Below are positions 35,531 to 44,335 of a stretch of DNA of 64,000 nucleotides, one piece after another. The notes beneath the pieces were generated by a model that saw only the letters and a program-made list of their open reading frames with translations, made no database searches and was not told the DNA's origin. How positions within the stretch are numbered: position 1 is the first letter of the stretch; each line of letters opens with the position of its first letter. This stretch comes from AP-15 sp963781215 (GTDB taxonomy: Bacteria > Pseudomonadota > Alphaproteobacteria > ATCC43930 > CGMCC-115725). Location: assembly GCA_963781215.1 (NCBI GenBank), contig CAWAFE010000031.1, positions 1 through 64,000 on the forward strand, read 5' to 3'. A program made the position numbers and the translations under genes.

Positions 35531-36079
35531 TTAATCGTGCGCCGAGGCCGGCCGCGAAGGGTCGGCGATCGCCTCGGCGAGGTCGGTATATTCCTCGCAG
35601 CCCGTGCCGCAGATGGTCTCGATCTTCTGCAGCTGGGCCTTGGCCCGCGCCATATCGCCTTTCTGGACATAGGCTTCGCCGAGATATTCCCGGACCTGCG
35701 CATAGTTGGGATCGAGCGCCACCGATTTGAGGTAATAGCCGATCCCCTCCTCGAGCCGGCCAAGCTTGCGCGTCGCGAAGCCGCGGTAGTTGAGCGCCAC
35801 CGCGGTGTTTGGATCTTGCAAGAGATCGAGCACCGCCAGCGCTTCCTGGTATCGTCCGGCCTTGGCCAGGACGATGGCGTTCTCGGCGAACTCGGTGTCG
35901 GGCAGCACGCCGTTCTCGGCCTTGACGCATCGCTGGCTCCGGCTGTCCCAAACCTCGCCTTTGCCGCAACTGGGCGTGCTCGACCGGTCGTCGCCGCCCC
36001 CGCCGCCATCGGCGAAGACCGGAGCGGTCGTGATCAGGCAAAGCCAGAATGGTGCAACGAAGAGTGGGGCAATTCTCAT
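35531..36079 (-). CDS. Secreted tetratricopeptide-repeat protein
   Basis: A 182-residue protein with a signal peptide (APLFVAPFWLCLITTAPVFA) and a Gly/Asp-rich linker. A 'CGKGEVWDSRSQRC' motif probably forms a disulfide loop. About three TPR units follow: 'AENAIVLAKAGRYQEALAVLDLLQDPN', 'YRGFATRKLGRLEEGIGYYLKSVALDPN' and 'REYLGEAYVQKGDMARAKAQLQKIE', then 'CGTGCEEY'. It probably acts as a periplasmic scaffold. The ATG follows GGGAGGAA. It lies 60 bases after pheA on the same strand. Confidence 0.82.
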   Translation of the reverse strand: MRIAPLFVAPFWLCLITTAPVFADGGGGGDDRSSTPSCGKGEVWDSRSQRCVKAENGVLPDTEFAENAIVLAKAGRYQEALAVLDLLQDPNTAVALNYRGFATRKLGRLEEGIGYYLKSVALDPNYAQVREYLGEAYVQKGDMARAKAQLQKIETICGTGCEEYTDLAEAIADPSRPASAHD

Positions 36080-36139
36080 GATTTCCTCCCGGCTCGCGGC
36101 GGACGCCGCGTTGCATCAACGACCGCCGCGGGAGGCGCT

Positions 36140-37009
36140 TTATTCCGCCAACGCCGAGGCGGCGATGCGCAGCGGGTGCGCCGGGTACACGCCGAGGATC
36201 TTGACCTCGCGCGAGAAGAAGCCGAGCTCCTCGAGCGCCAGCGCCAACGGGCGGTCCTCGGGATGCGCCTCGACATCGGCATAGAACTGCGTCGCGGCAA
36301 AGGCGCCGCCGACCATGTAGCTTTCGAGCTTGGTCATGTTGACGCCGTTGGTGGCGAACCCGCCCAATGCTTTGTAGAGCGCCGCCGGCACATTGCGCAC
36401 CCGGAAGAAGAACGTCGTCACCGCCGGGGTGCCCCGCGCCGGCCGCTTGGGCTCGCGCGACATAATGAGAAAACGGGTCGTGTTGTGCTCGGCGTCCTCG
36501 ATGTTCTCCTTGAGTGACACGAGGCCGTAGATATGGCCGGCGAGCTCCGAGGCGATCGCGGCGACGCTGGGATCGCGGCGGGCCGCGATCTCGGCCGCGG
36601 CACCGGCGGTGTCGGCCGCGACCACCGGCTCCAGCCCGAGCGAGCGCAGCGTGCTGCGGCATTGCGAGAGCGCCTGGACGTGGCTGCGCACTGTGCGGAT
36701 CGTCTCAAGCGAGGCGCCGGGCACGCCCAACAGATGATGGTTCACCCGCTCGAAATGCTCGCCGATGATATGGAGGCCCGAATCCGGCATCAGATGGTGG
36801 ATGTCGGCGACGCGGCCGGCGACCGAGTTCTCGATCGGCATCATCGCCAGCGCAGCCCGACCCTCGCGCACCGCCGCGAAGGCGTCTTCGAATTGCGGGC
36901 AGGGGAGGGTCGCCAGCTCGGGAAAGACCCGCCGGCAGGCGAGGTCGGAATAGGCCCCGGGGGCACCCTGGAACGCAATCGTCTTCGCCCGGTCGGCAGG
37001 TTTTGTCAT
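36140..37009 (-). CDS. pheA: Prephenate dehydratase
   Basis: A 289-residue enzyme making phenylpyruvate from prephenate in phenylalanine synthesis. The catalytic domain has 'IAFQGAPGAYSDLACRRVFP', 'ALAMMPIENSVAGRVADIHHLM', 'SLKENIEDAEHNTTRFLIM' (the TTRF motif with the catalytic Thr). A C-terminal ACT domain ('TTFFFRVRNVPAALYKALGGFATNGVNMTKLESYM') is present and should bind phenylalanine for feedback inhibition, with ESYM where many homologues have ESRP. It lacks a chorismate mutase domain. The ATG at 37009 is chosen because the 20 residues upstream lack family character. Confidence 0.95.
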   Translation of the reverse strand: MTKPADRAKTIAFQGAPGAYSDLACRRVFPELATLPCPQFEDAFAAVREGRAALAMMPIENSVAGRVADIHHLMPDSGLHIIGEHFERVNHHLLGVPGASLETIRTVRSHVQALSQCRSTLRSLGLEPVVAADTAGAAAEIAARRDPSVAAIASELAGHIYGLVSLKENIEDAEHNTTRFLIMSREPKRPARGTPAVTTFFFRVRNVPAALYKALGGFATNGVNMTKLESYMVGGAFAATQFYADVEAHPEDRPLALALEELGFFSREVKILGVYPAHPLRIAASALAE

Positions 37010-37208
37010 TGTTGTCCCGTTACACCCGGTTCCATCATTTGGCTCGATCCATCGCCACTTTATGCGCAATGGCCTCGCGAAATTGAAGCCCGCTCCATCG
37101 CCGCTGTGCGGCTTTTCGCGAGAGAGGCGAAGGCCGCTCTTGTGCCGAGAACGCAGGTTCGAGACGTTTTCCGCGGCGTCAGCTCGGAATCAGCGGGCTC
37201 TTTCCCCC

Positions 37209-38933
37209 TCAATCGAGGCCCACCTGCTTCATTGCGTCGTTGATCGCGCCAATGATCAGATCGGCGAGCTTTCGCTCGCCGAAATGGGCGAGGAGCCAAA
37301 TCGCGGTGCTGGAGACGAGCCCGCCGTTGCCTTCGGCCTCGACGATCGCCTTGAACCGCCTTTCGATCGGATCGCGGTAGATTTCCGGGTCGAGCATATG
37401 GCGCGGCCACGGCGCGGTCATTTCCGGCACCGCGGCATCGCCGATCAGCGGAATGACCGGGAGGTAGCGTTCGCCGTCGCTTACGACCCCGAGCGACTGT
37501 TTCTGCTGGTCGGTCCACATCCCCGCGAAGACCGGGTTGTCCTCCGCCAGCACCAGGCTCGAACGCAGATACTCCTGGCAGTTGGCCCGGCCGAGCAGAT
37601 AGTCGTGGCGCATGAAGGCAGGGCAGGCAAAGCCCAGGAACGCGCCGAGCCCGTTGCTGGCGAGCGCACCGCCGCCGACTTCCCCGTCGCGCATCGGCGT
37701 GATCATGAACCGGCTGAACACGTCGGGGTCGGCAGCCAGCAGCAGATCCTGCGAGTTGTAGCGCGTCTGCTGCGTGAAGGTCGAAAGCAGGGCCGGCGCG
37801 GTCCTGGGGAGCGAGGCGGGCCCGGCCGGGCCCAGCCCGGCCGCGCCGGCAAAGGGGTCGATCAGCATGACCGCACGGTTCGCGGTCTTCGGGTCGCGCG
37901 GATTGCGGCCGAGGACACCGGCGAGCGCCGTGCGGGCGAGCTCTATCGGCTCGTTGTCGGTGACACCGCCGTCGACCGCGAGGAAATGATAGTCCGACGG
38001 CGGCCCGTCCGCCCCAGCCGGCGTCAGCCCCGCCCAATCCGGCCGCCGCCCGATGACCTGCGCCCGCGCCTCCGGTACCGCCGGCGGCAGCACCGCTACA
38101 CGATATCGGTAATCCTGCGTCGGCCGAGCCAAGGCGCGCGGTGGGAAGCCGAGCGGAAAGGCGGCAGTCGCGCGCGCGAACATGCTGAACGCTGCCCAAT
38201 CCACCGCCTGCGGCAGGCGGGTCTGATCAAAGCCGACGACCAGCTCGTCGGGGCGCGGTTCAGCCAGCGCGCGCGGCGGGTAGACCACCGCAAAACGCGC
38301 GTGATCGGCGTGGTCGACAAAGGTCTGCCCAAGCGCGCCGGCGCCGAACGACGTCCGGTACGGCACGCCGCGCAAATTGGTCAGGGTGAAGATCAGCCGC
38401 AGCGGGTCGCCGAGCCAGGACCGCTCCCGGGTCGGCCCCGGAGCGAAATCCGCGATCGTCGCGGCCCCGCTATCGATCGGCTCGGCGCAGAGCAGCGAGG
38501 CGACATTGCCGCGCGTAATGTCGGTGGTCGCGAGAAAGCCGCTCAGGGTCAGCCGATTGACCCAAATGTCGTAGAACGGATTGCCGGTGCCGCGCTCGGG
38601 ATGCGGCGGGGCGGCGCGGACGACGTGCGGAAAATCATAGGCGAGGGCGCGCGCCGCGATCGCCGCGGTGACCCCGCCGCCGGAGGTGCCGGTCACCACC
38701 TTCAGCACCGTCTTGTGGCGCGGCGCCGTGCCGCCGCCGGCCGCGTCGCGCGCCGCGGTCCAGCAATCGAGCGCCTCGATCAAAAAATCGACGGCCCCCG
38801 CGGTGTAGGCGCCGGCCGAGCTGGTGCCGCCGAGCACCAGCGCCAGCTCGACGGTGTTGGCGGCCGGCGGGTCGCTGTGGATGAAGAGCGCCTCGATTTC
38901 CGCCGGTGAGAGAGGCGATTGATCGACCGGCAT
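37209..38933 (-). CDS. Patatin-like phospholipase family protein
   Basis: A 574-residue patatin-fold hydrolase with a Ser-Asp dyad. The oxyanion loop 'VLGGTSSAGAYTAGAVDFL' is at about 33-50. The nucleophile elbow GTSGG is followed by Gly ('VVTGTSGGGVTAAIAARAL'), and the Asp lies in 'FLAVDGGVTDNEP'. The length exceeds the usual 300 residues; the extra C-terminal 230 residues carry no recognisable domain. No signal peptide is seen. The start has an AAGGAG site 8 bases upstream. The substrate is probably a membrane or neutral lipid. Confidence 0.87.
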   Translation of the reverse strand: MPVDQSPLSPAEIEALFIHSDPPAANTVELALVLGGTSSAGAYTAGAVDFLIEALDCWTAARDAAGGGTAPRHKTVLKVVTGTSGGGVTAAIAARALAYDFPHVVRAAPPHPERGTGNPFYDIWVNRLTLSGFLATTDITRGNVASLLCAEPIDSGAATIADFAPGPTRERSWLGDPLRLIFTLTNLRGVPYRTSFGAGALGQTFVDHADHARFAVVYPPRALAEPRPDELVVGFDQTRLPQAVDWAAFSMFARATAAFPLGFPPRALARPTQDYRYRVAVLPPAVPEARAQVIGRRPDWAGLTPAGADGPPSDYHFLAVDGGVTDNEPIELARTALAGVLGRNPRDPKTANRAVMLIDPFAGAAGLGPAGPASLPRTAPALLSTFTQQTRYNSQDLLLAADPDVFSRFMITPMRDGEVGGGALASNGLGAFLGFACPAFMRHDYLLGRANCQEYLRSSLVLAEDNPVFAGMWTDQQKQSLGVVSDGERYLPVIPLIGDAAVPEMTAPWPRHMLDPEIYRDPIERRFKAIVEAEGNGGLVSSTAIWLLAHFGERKLADLIIGAINDAMKQVGLD

Positions 38934-39227
38934 CGGTGGGAGCTCCTTCTCAGGGCCGAATGGGGCCGATTAGAGGAGAACAACCCAATCGCGAGCGGCG
39001 AGGCTGCGCCGGGGCCCCGGCGCCATTCGCACCAACAGCATCGCCGCTACCGTTGACGCCATGGTTTCCTCCCCCAAAAACGTTTCGCCAAAATCAGCGC
39101 ATGCCCCGCGGTGCGGTGTCAAGCAGGCGATCCCAAATCGGCTCGATCGTGGTGCTTCGTTTCGGGCTGGGCATGTTATTCTTCGCCATTCGCCGGCGGG
39201 GGCGGCGGTGACGAGCGAGGTCGGCGG

Positions 39228-39530
39228 GTGCGTTGGGGTGATTGGGTCTATTGGGGGACAGTGGGTATGTCGGCGCTGACCTTGGTTCTGGTCGTCGCCT
39301 ATGTGATCCTCGGGCAGGACAACCGTTCGGTTCAGGCAGAGGTCAACCGGCGTCAACAGTTCATCAACCAGAGCATTCAGCTCGGCCGGGTCAATGAGGC
39401 GCTGGTCCGTGCCCTGGCAACGGCCGCGGTCGACGGCAAGGACGACAAGCTGCGCGATCTCCTGACCCAGAATGGAATCACCATCAACGCTCCCGCCAAG
39501 GCGCCGGCCGCCACCGAGAAGACGCCATGA
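39228..39530 (+). CDS. Small single-pass membrane protein (first of a tandem pair)
   Basis: A protein of about 100 residues starting at a GTG (or 87 residues from the ATG at 39267). It has one transmembrane helix (TVGMSALTLVLVVAYVIL), then a polar helical tail rich in Gln, Glu and Arg ('NRSVQAEVNRRQQFINQSIQLGRVNEALVRALATAA') ending 'DLLTQNGITINAPAK'. Such a tail is likely to form a coiled coil in the periplasm or cytosol. It overlaps the next gene by 4 bases (ATGA). The family is not recognised. The same layout and the GITI/GITL ending recur in the next protein. Confidence 0.65.
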   Translation: MRWGDWVYWGTVGMSALTLVLVVAYVILGQDNRSVQAEVNRRQQFINQSIQLGRVNEALVRALATAAVDGKDDKLRDLLTQNGITINAPAKAPAATEKTP

Positions 39531-39802
39531 CGCCGCCGCCGCTCCCGGTAATCCTCGTCGTCTTATCGCTGTTCGTGCTGATGGCATTCGAGATGGGTCA
39601 GGCCGTCTTCGATCGCGGGACGCTGGCGGAGCTGAAGCGCTCGCAGGAGCCGACCGTGCAGGAGGCGCTGAAGCTGCGGCGTCAGTTGGAAACGCTCGCC
39701 GGCCAGACTGCCCAGCTCGCCAGCGAGGGCGACGAAGCGGCCAAAAAAGTCGTCGAGCAGATGAAGCGTCAGGGCATCACGCTCTCGCCGCCGAAGAAAT
39801 AG
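39527..39802 (+). CDS. Small single-pass membrane protein (second of a tandem pair)
   Basis: A 91-residue protein with an N-terminal helix (LPVILVVLSLFVLMAFEMG) and a helical tail ('LKLRRQLETLAGQTAQLASEGDEAAKKVVEQMKRQ') ending 'GITLSPPKK'. Layout and ending match the preceding protein (QNGITINAP), so the pair look like diverged duplicates that may pair with each other. The ATG overlaps the upstream stop. The function is unknown. The emfourin-like gene follows on the same strand. Confidence 0.7.
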   Translation: MTPPPLPVILVVLSLFVLMAFEMGQAVFDRGTLAELKRSQEPTVQEALKLRRQLETLAGQTAQLASEGDEAAKKVVEQMKRQGITLSPPKK

Positions 39803-39879
39803 CCGATTGCGGCGCGTTCGCGGAGCCGCGAAGAGGTGCGGCCATTGTCCGGGCGCGGCCGGCTCCCGATCTACAGCAG

Positions 39880-40428
39880 GTGGCCAAGGCTCGCCCGTTT
39901 GCCCGCGCTCTCGCGCTGCTGTTATTGGTCCTCGGCGTCGATCGCTCGATCGCCGCACCCCGCTGCGGGCATCCGGCGGCGCACATCGCGAAAGGTCAGC
40001 AGCTGATGCCCAGCTCGTTGAAACGCATCGGTTTCGAGCGCAGCGGCGGCTTCTATCACCAGCCGATCGGCGGCGCCATCCTGTTCCATGACGGCACCGC
40101 CGAAGTTGCCTCCGAGTTTACCGGCGGTAGCCGCCCATTGACCGAGGCTGAGCAGCGCCAATTCCAGGCGATCGACCTCGCTGCGGTCGGGGCTTCACCC
40201 TTCGCCCTGCGCCGCGGCCAGGCGACGCCGGGGCCGCCCGAAGGATACCAATACGATGTCACGATCGAAACCGCGGACGGGCAGAGGACCGCCTTGCGGT
40301 TTCACGAGGAGCCGCCTGACCTCCTCGACCGGGCCGCGCCGGGGCTCGGAGGTCTCGCCATCTGGGTCCGCCGGGAAGTGGCGGCACTTTGGCGGCAAAA
40401 AGCGGGGATGCCGCCCGCACCCGGCTGA
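39880..40428 (+). CDS. Emfourin-like inhibitor of M4 metalloprotease
   Basis: 182 residues from a GTG, with a hydrophobic leader (ALALLLLVLGVDRSIAA) that would act as a signal peptide. The body has the emfourin character: 'IGFERSGGFYHQPIGGAILFHDG' (RSGGF at 54-58), 'LTEAEQRQFQAIDLAAV', 'YQYDVTIETADGQRTALRFHEE' and a final 'GGLAIWVRREVAAL'. Emfourins inhibit protealysin-like proteases and are usually encoded beside them. Here the neighbour is exactly such a protease, tail-to-tail with a 7-base gap. Typical emfourins lack a signal peptide; an internal ATG at 40006 would give a 140-residue cytosolic form. Which start is used decides the compartment. Confidence 0.65.
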   Translation: MAKARPFARALALLLLVLGVDRSIAAPRCGHPAAHIAKGQQLMPSSLKRIGFERSGGFYHQPIGGAILFHDGTAEVASEFTGGSRPLTEAEQRQFQAIDLAAVGASPFALRRGQATPGPPEGYQYDVTIETADGQRTALRFHEEPPDLLDRAAPGLGGLAIWVRREVAALWRQKAGMPPAPG

Positions 40429-40435
40429 GCGCGGA

Positions 40436-41515
40436 CTAGGCTGGCTTTACGCCGACCTGCTGCCAGGCGTCGGCGACCGCCCTTTGCTCGGCGCTGCCCG
40501 ACCCGTATCGGTGCCCGGCATTGGCCACGGTATGGGCGGCAAAGGTGGCGAAATTGGCCGATGGCCTGAGGCTTCGGTCGCGTACCGTATCGTACCAGAT
40601 TTGCCCGGCCTTGTCCCAGGCGTTGCCGCCGATCGCCGCTGCCGCCAGATAGAATGCGCGGTTGGGGATGCCAGAGTTCAGATGCACCCCGCCATTGTCC
40701 TGGCCGGTGCGGACGTAGTGCTGCATGTCGGCGGGCTGCGGGTCCTTGCCCATGACATTGTTGTCATAGGCGGTGCCGGGAGCCTTCATCGACCGCAACG
40801 CCTGGCCCGGAAAGGTCAACAGCCCGGCGCCGATCAGCCAGTCGGCCTGGTCGGCCGTCTGTCCGGCGACGAATTGCTTGATCAGCGAGCCGAAGACGTC
40901 CGAGATCAACTCGTTGAGCGCCCCCGACTGGCCGAAATAGGTCAGGTTAACCTCGGCGCCGGTGACGCCGTGGGTCAGTTCGTGGCCGATCACGTCGAGC
41001 GCGATCGTAAAACGGTTGAAGATGGTTCCGTCGCCGTCGCCGAACACCATCTGCTGCCCGTTCCAAAAGGCGTTGTCGTAACTTTGCCCGTAATGGACGG
41101 TGGCGTCGAGGTGCAGGCCCTGCCCGTCGATCGAATTGCGCTGATACACGTTCAGGTAGAAGTCGAAGGTGTGGCCGAGACCGTCATAGGCCTCGTTGAC
41201 GCTGACATCGGTCGCGTTTGCCTGTCCCTCGGCACGAACCAGCGTTCCCGGCAATGTCTGACTGTTGCCCGCGGTGTAGATTGTCCGTTGCACCTGTGGC
41301 GCGGCGCCCGTCACCACCGGCGGCCGGAAAGAACCGGCTGCCAGCAGCATGAAGGCCATTCGCTGGGCGCGGTGCGTCGAGTCCAGCGCCATCGTACCCA
41401 GCGCGGCGTTGCGTTGGGCGGGAGTGCCGCGTTGCGCCATCTCGCGCAGCACATGCGGCGGCAAAATGCAAAATATCGAATGACGATGTCGTGCCTGGCA
41501 TCTCGGTGAATACAT
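40436..41515 (-). CDS. Protealysin-type M4 family metalloprotease
   Basis: A 359-residue zinc protease of the thermolysin family. It has no signal peptide; instead the N terminus shows the protealysin-like propeptide motif 'HSIFCILPPHVLREMAQRG', which is autoprocessed. The zinc site HELTH lies at about 178-182, with the third ligand Glu in 'GALNELISD' and the catalytic His in 'NGGVHLNSGIPNRAF'. A tail 'HRYGSGSAEQRAVADAWQQVGV' ends the M4 C-terminal domain. The ATG at 41515 is preferred over an upstream TTG. Protealysin-like enzymes are kept in check by emfourin, and an emfourin-like gene is immediately convergent. Confidence 0.92.
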   Translation of the reverse strand: MYSPRCQARHRHSIFCILPPHVLREMAQRGTPAQRNAALGTMALDSTHRAQRMAFMLLAAGSFRPPVVTGAAPQVQRTIYTAGNSQTLPGTLVRAEGQANATDVSVNEAYDGLGHTFDFYLNVYQRNSIDGQGLHLDATVHYGQSYDNAFWNGQQMVFGDGDGTIFNRFTIALDVIGHELTHGVTGAEVNLTYFGQSGALNELISDVFGSLIKQFVAGQTADQADWLIGAGLLTFPGQALRSMKAPGTAYDNNVMGKDPQPADMQHYVRTGQDNGGVHLNSGIPNRAFYLAAAAIGGNAWDKAGQIWYDTVRDRSLRPSANFATFAAHTVANAGHRYGSGSAEQRAVADAWQQVGVKPA

Positions 41516-41717
41516 GAGAACCCCCAATCTATGGCGGATTAACCATACATTACCGGTGGAGAAAACTCAACAAGCGAGCCTGCGCGCAACCACGGAGTTG
41601 GCAGAATGGCTCCGGGGCCCGCGCCGCGCCGGGTTGCAGCCCGAGGCCCGAATCGCGCGGCATCTGCGCAGCGTCACATTCTGGTATAATGTCTGGTCAC
41701 CTTCACACCGAGATGCC

Positions 41718-42197
41718 ATGCAACCGATTTCTCTGACCGTAAACGGCAGCCCCGTCGACGTCGACGCGGACGCGGATACGCCGCTGCTCGACGTGCTGCG
41801 GAATCATCTGGGCCTCATGGGCACGAAATTTGGCTGCGGGCTCGAGCAATGCGGCTGCTGCATGGTGCTGGTCGACGGCCGCCCGGAAAAATCCTGCGGC
41901 AAGGCGCTTTCGACGGTGGCCGGCAAGCAAGTCGTCACGATCGAAGGGCTGGGCACGCCGGCGCACCCGCATCCGTTGCAGCAGGCGTTTCTCGACGAGC
42001 AGGCGGGCCAATGCGGCTATTGCCTCGCCGGCATCCTGATCTCTGCGAAGGCGCTCCTCGACCACAACACCTCGCCGTCGCGGGCGGAGATTGCGGTGGC
42101 GCTCGACGACAACATCTGCCGCTGCGGCAGTCACAATCGCATCCTGCGGGCGGTCGAACGCGCCGCGGCATTATTGCGCGAAGGAGGCTCGCGATGA
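41718..42197 (+). CDS. (2Fe-2S)-binding subunit of a molybdenum hydroxylase
   Basis: A 159-residue electron-transfer subunit of the xanthine-oxidase family. The plant-type ferredoxin cluster is bound by 'GCGLEQCGCCMVLVDG' with 'KSCGKAL'. The second cluster is in the four-helix domain, by 'GQCGYCLAG' and 'NICRCGSH'. The ATG at 41718 is the natural start; the frame upstream of it is not conserved. It overlaps the catalytic subunit gene by 4 bases (ATGA). No FAD subunit is present, as in isoquinoline 1-oxidoreductase (IorAB)-type enzymes, which pass electrons to a cytochrome or the membrane chain. Confidence 0.94.
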   Translation: MQPISLTVNGSPVDVDADADTPLLDVLRNHLGLMGTKFGCGLEQCGCCMVLVDGRPEKSCGKALSTVAGKQVVTIEGLGTPAHPHPLQQAFLDEQAGQCGYCLAGILISAKALLDHNTSPSRAEIAVALDDNICRCGSHNRILRAVERAAALLREGGSR

Positions 42198-44320
42198 GCG
42201 CATCGGCAAGGCTGCCGGCGATGCTGGCCGAGAACCCGCGCCTCGACCGCTGGGTCGGGTTCCCGGCGCCGGGCCGTGTGGCGGTCTCGACCGGCCGGGT
42301 CGAGATCGGGCAGGGCGTATTGACTGCGATGCTGCAGATCGCGGCCGAAGAGCTCGATGTGGCGCCCGAGCGCATCCTGCTTCAGACCGGCGATACCGAG
42401 CTGACCCCGAACGAGGGCTATACCGCGGGCAGCCAGTCGATCCAATTCGGCGGCGTCGCCCTGCGCACGGCGTGCGCCGAGGTGCGCGCCCGGTTTCTCG
42501 ACCATGCCGCCGCGAATTTCGGCTATTCCCGAACCGACCTTTCGGTGGCGGACGGGGCGATAATCCGTCGCGGCGAGGCCACCGGCCACGATTACTGGTC
42601 ACTGGCCGCCGCTGTCGATCTCATGCACCCCGCCACCGGCAGCGCCTCCAGCAAAGACGCCGCCGACTATCGCGTCGTCGGCCGGAGCGCGCCGCGCCTC
42701 GACCTTGCCGCCAAGGTGTTCGGCGAGCCGATCTTTGTCCATGATATGACCCTTGACGGCATGGCGCATGCGCGCGTCGTGCGCCAGCCGCGACGCGACG
42801 CGACGATCAAATCTTTCGACGAGGCCGCCCTGCGCCGAGCCGCGAAGGGGCCGATCGAGATCGTCCGCGACGGCAACTTCCTGGCCATCCTCGGCGCCGA
42901 CGAAACGGTGGTCGAGGCGGTCGCCGCCGCGGCATCGAACCATGTCGCCTGGGACGGCGTCGATGCGATCAACCCGTTCCAGGAAGAGGCGCGGTGGCTG
43001 CTGCAGCAGCCCTCGATCGACCGGGTCGTCGGCCCGCCGCGGCCAGCCGATCCGGGGCTCGCAGCGAGCCGGCACGAGGCGACCTATACCAGGATGCACA
43101 TCGCCCACGCCTCGGTCGCGCCGTCCTGCGCGCTGGCGCTCTATCGCGACGGGCGGCTCCAGGTGTGGACGCATTCGCAGGGGGTCTACCCGCTGCGCGA
43201 CGCATTGGCGCGGACTCTGAAGCTCGATCCCGCGGCGATCTCGGTCAAGCACATGCAAGGGCCGGGCTGCTACGGCCACAACGGCGCCGACGATGCGGCG
43301 GCCGATGCCGCGGTCATCGCCTTTCGCCGGCCGGGGACGCCGGTCCGGGTGCGCTGGCGGCGCGAGGAGGAATTCGGCTTCGAGCCGGTCAGCCCGGCGA
43401 TGGTGGTGACGGTACAGGCGGCGCTCGACGGCGCCGATCGTCCGGGCGACTGGACCACCGAGATCTGGAGCGGGCGGCACAGCAATCGCCCGGGCCGGGC
43501 CGGCAATCTGCTCGCCGCCGAAGCGCTGCCGAACCCGCCCCCGCCGCCGCCCGTCACGGAATCGTCCGACCCGCCGGGTGCGGGCACCCGCAACGGCGAG
43601 CCGCTCTATGATTTTTCGGCGAAGCGGATCGTCCATCACCTGATCGCCGAGACGCCGGTGCGGACCTCGTCGTTGCGCGGGCTCGGCGCCACGCTCAACG
43701 TCTTTGCGATCGAATCGTCCATGGACGAACTGGCCGAGCGCGCCGGCGCGGACCCGGTCGCCTACCGGCTGTCGGTCCTGTCCGATCCCAGGGCGCGGGC
43801 CGTCGTCGAGCATGCCGCGCATCTGTCCGGCTGGCGGCCCGGCCTGCCGTCCGGCACAGGGCGCGGCCGCGGCATCGGCTTTGCCCGCTACAAGAACCTT
43901 GCCGCCTACTGCGCGGTTGTTGCCGAGGTCGAGGTCGACGACAGCGTGCGCCTGCTGCGCGTGTGGTGCGCCGCCGATGCGGGTCTCGTGATCAATCCCG
44001 ACGGTGCGATCAATCAGCTCGAAGGCGGAGTCATCCAGGCGGCGAGCTGGGCGCTGAAGGAAGGGGTGCGGCTCGACGGGGCCGGCATCAGCTCGCGGGA
44101 CTGGGAGACCTATCCGGTGCTGCGCTTTACCGAGGTGCCCGAGGTTACCGCCGAGCTTATCGATCCCGCCGCCGACCGGCCGCCGCTCGGCATCGGCGAG
44201 GCGGCGGGCGGCCCGACCGTCGCCGCGATCGGCAACGCCGTCGCCCACGCGCTGGGGGCCCGCATCCGCGACCTGCCGCTGACCCGCGAGCGGGTGATGG
44301 CGGCGCTGCTGCGGGCATGA
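42194..44320 (+). CDS. Molybdopterin-binding catalytic subunit of a molybdenum hydroxylase
   Basis: A 708-residue catalytic subunit that hydroxylates an aldehyde or N-heterocycle at the molybdenum site. Visible features: 'VAVSTGRVEIGQGVLTAMLQIAAEELD' at the start, 'NEGYTAGSQSIQFGG', 'GPGCYGHNGADDAAADAAV', 'VRWRREEEFGFEP' and the C-terminal 'PLGIGEAAGGPTVAAIGNAVAHALG', whose Glu is the catalytic base position. It is shorter than typical family members and has a Pro-rich linker near residue 455. The two-gene set lacks a maturation chaperone. Its cofactor could come from the Moco genes at 21-24 kb. Confidence 0.92.
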   Translation: MSASARLPAMLAENPRLDRWVGFPAPGRVAVSTGRVEIGQGVLTAMLQIAAEELDVAPERILLQTGDTELTPNEGYTAGSQSIQFGGVALRTACAEVRARFLDHAAANFGYSRTDLSVADGAIIRRGEATGHDYWSLAAAVDLMHPATGSASSKDAADYRVVGRSAPRLDLAAKVFGEPIFVHDMTLDGMAHARVVRQPRRDATIKSFDEAALRRAAKGPIEIVRDGNFLAILGADETVVEAVAAAASNHVAWDGVDAINPFQEEARWLLQQPSIDRVVGPPRPADPGLAASRHEATYTRMHIAHASVAPSCALALYRDGRLQVWTHSQGVYPLRDALARTLKLDPAAISVKHMQGPGCYGHNGADDAAADAAVIAFRRPGTPVRVRWRREEEFGFEPVSPAMVVTVQAALDGADRPGDWTTEIWSGRHSNRPGRAGNLLAAEALPNPPPPPPVTESSDPPGAGTRNGEPLYDFSAKRIVHHLIAETPVRTSSLRGLGATLNVFAIESSMDELAERAGADPVAYRLSVLSDPRARAVVEHAAHLSGWRPGLPSGTGRGRGIGFARYKNLAAYCAVVAEVEVDDSVRLLRVWCAADAGLVINPDGAINQLEGGVIQAASWALKEGVRLDGAGISSRDWETYPVLRFTEVPEVTAELIDPAADRPPLGIGEAAGGPTVAAIGNAVAHALGARIRDLPLTRERVMAALLRA

Positions 44321-44335
44321 GCGAAGCCGGCGTCA

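Noticed and set aside
42599..44248. 549-codon minus-strand frame opposite the molybdenum hydroxylase
   Set aside because: Antisense shadow; the plus strand has clear family motifs and coupling to the iron-sulfur subunit.
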